Part shown: in pieces, positions 33,753 through 33,895 of the stretch
How positions within the stretch are numbered: position 1 is the stretch's first letter
Layout of the letters: the number at the start of each line of letters is the position of its first letter
Notes under the pieces: generated by a model
Told to the model about the DNA's origin: nothing
The model's input: the letters and a program-made list of their open reading frames with translations, nothing else
Database searches by the model: none
Assembly: GCA_029932985.1 (NCBI GenBank)
Contig: JAOZPA010000008.1
Coordinates: 1-33,895 of the forward strand
Direction: 5' to 3'
Length of the DNA: 33,895 nucleotides
Source: Campylobacterales bacterium
GTDB taxonomy: Bacteria; Campylobacterota; Campylobacteria; Campylobacterales; JAOZPA01
Translations under genes and position numbers: made by a program

Positions 33753-33828
33753 GGAGCAACTTCGGGGTCTGAGGAAGTTTAAGGAATAAAGGAGCAACTT
33801 CGGGGTCTGAGGAAGTTTAAGGAATAAA
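33753..33828. repeat. Perfect 2 x 38-bp tandem repeat
   Basis: Units 33753-33790 and 33791-33828 are identical, beginning GGAGCAACTTCGGGGTCTGA and ending AAGGAATAAA. Each contains AACTTC and GAAGTT facing each other over a 10-nt loop (33758-33779 in unit 1), so each can form a small hairpin. No coding frame is convincing. The G+C is higher than in the surroundings. It may be a copy-number-variable repeat or part of a non-coding RNA or 5' leader of a gene beyond the window. Confidence 0.8.
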
Positions 33829-33895
33829 ACTTAATTCAATATTGGTTTAAATCTAATTATGCTACAAAGTGAGAGAAAATGGTTATTTTAAGATT

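Noticed and set aside
33591-33797. Minus-strand ORF over the tandem repeat
   Set aside because: It has no SD, covers the hairpin and repeat, and reads as low-complexity repeat translation.
1-33895. CRISPR array
   Set aside because: No series of regularly spaced direct repeats; the only tandem repeat has two units with no spacer.

Overview
The window looks like chromosome of a member of the Campylobacterota (Epsilonproteobacteria). The DNA is very AT-rich. The order recA, eno, FtsB/DivIC-like gene matches what I recall from Campylobacter and relatives. HslV has the short N-terminal extension seen in Helicobacter relatives, and rplI-hslV-hslU lie together. I cannot name the genus; no rRNA, tRNA or CRISPR is visible.

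Layout. (1) 199-6361, minus strand: a secreted DUF4214 protein, a secreted ankyrin protein, a two-gene AAA ATPase/small-partner cassette joined TAA-ATG, and a secreted seven-repeat beta-propeller plus ankyrin fusion whose ankyrin half is paralogous to the smaller ankyrin protein. (2) 6536-8853, plus: rplI, hslV, hslU. (3) 8878-19221, plus: a tightly packed seven-gene accessory operon coding for a SAM methyltransferase, DUF4007 protein, 1077-aa P-loop ATPase, PAPS-reductase/DndC-like protein, DGQHR/DndB-like protein, HEPN-like protein and large GHKL ATPase. It shares parts with DNA phosphorothioation (Dnd/Ssp) and BREX-like systems but has no DndD, DndE, SspB, SspE, PglX or PglZ, so it is the best candidate for an undescribed defence or DNA-modification system. 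(4) 19303-22662: recA carrying two full-length inteins with LAGLIDADG endonucleases, one in the Walker A loop and one just before SPETTTGG. (5) 22666-23284: a VapBC-like PIN toxin-antitoxin pair wedged between recA and eno. (6) 23308-26355: eno, a septum-initiator-like membrane protein, and on the minus strand a DegP/HtrA protease. (7) 26424-26562: a 19-bp perfect inverted repeat enclosing 101 bp. (8) 26752-30808: an AddB-like nuclease, then on the minus strand leuA with a previously unlisted 27-codon leucine leader peptide carrying the run CTA-CTG-CTC. (9) 31020-33895: an S41 protease lipoprotein, a probable outer-membrane beta-barrel protein, and a terminal non-coding stretch with a strong hairpin and a 2 x 38 bp tandem repeat.

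How the parts relate. In the operon at 8878-19221 successive genes overlap by 4-14 nt or sit within about 15 nt of each other, so they are probably co-expressed and translationally coupled. The small TA pair begins 3 nt after the recA stop and uses an SD inside the recA 3' end, so it is probably co-transcribed with recA. Short terminator-like or REP-like pieces with the core CCCCAAACG recur through the window, one of them inside addB. Assignments rest on motifs read by eye; no database search was possible.
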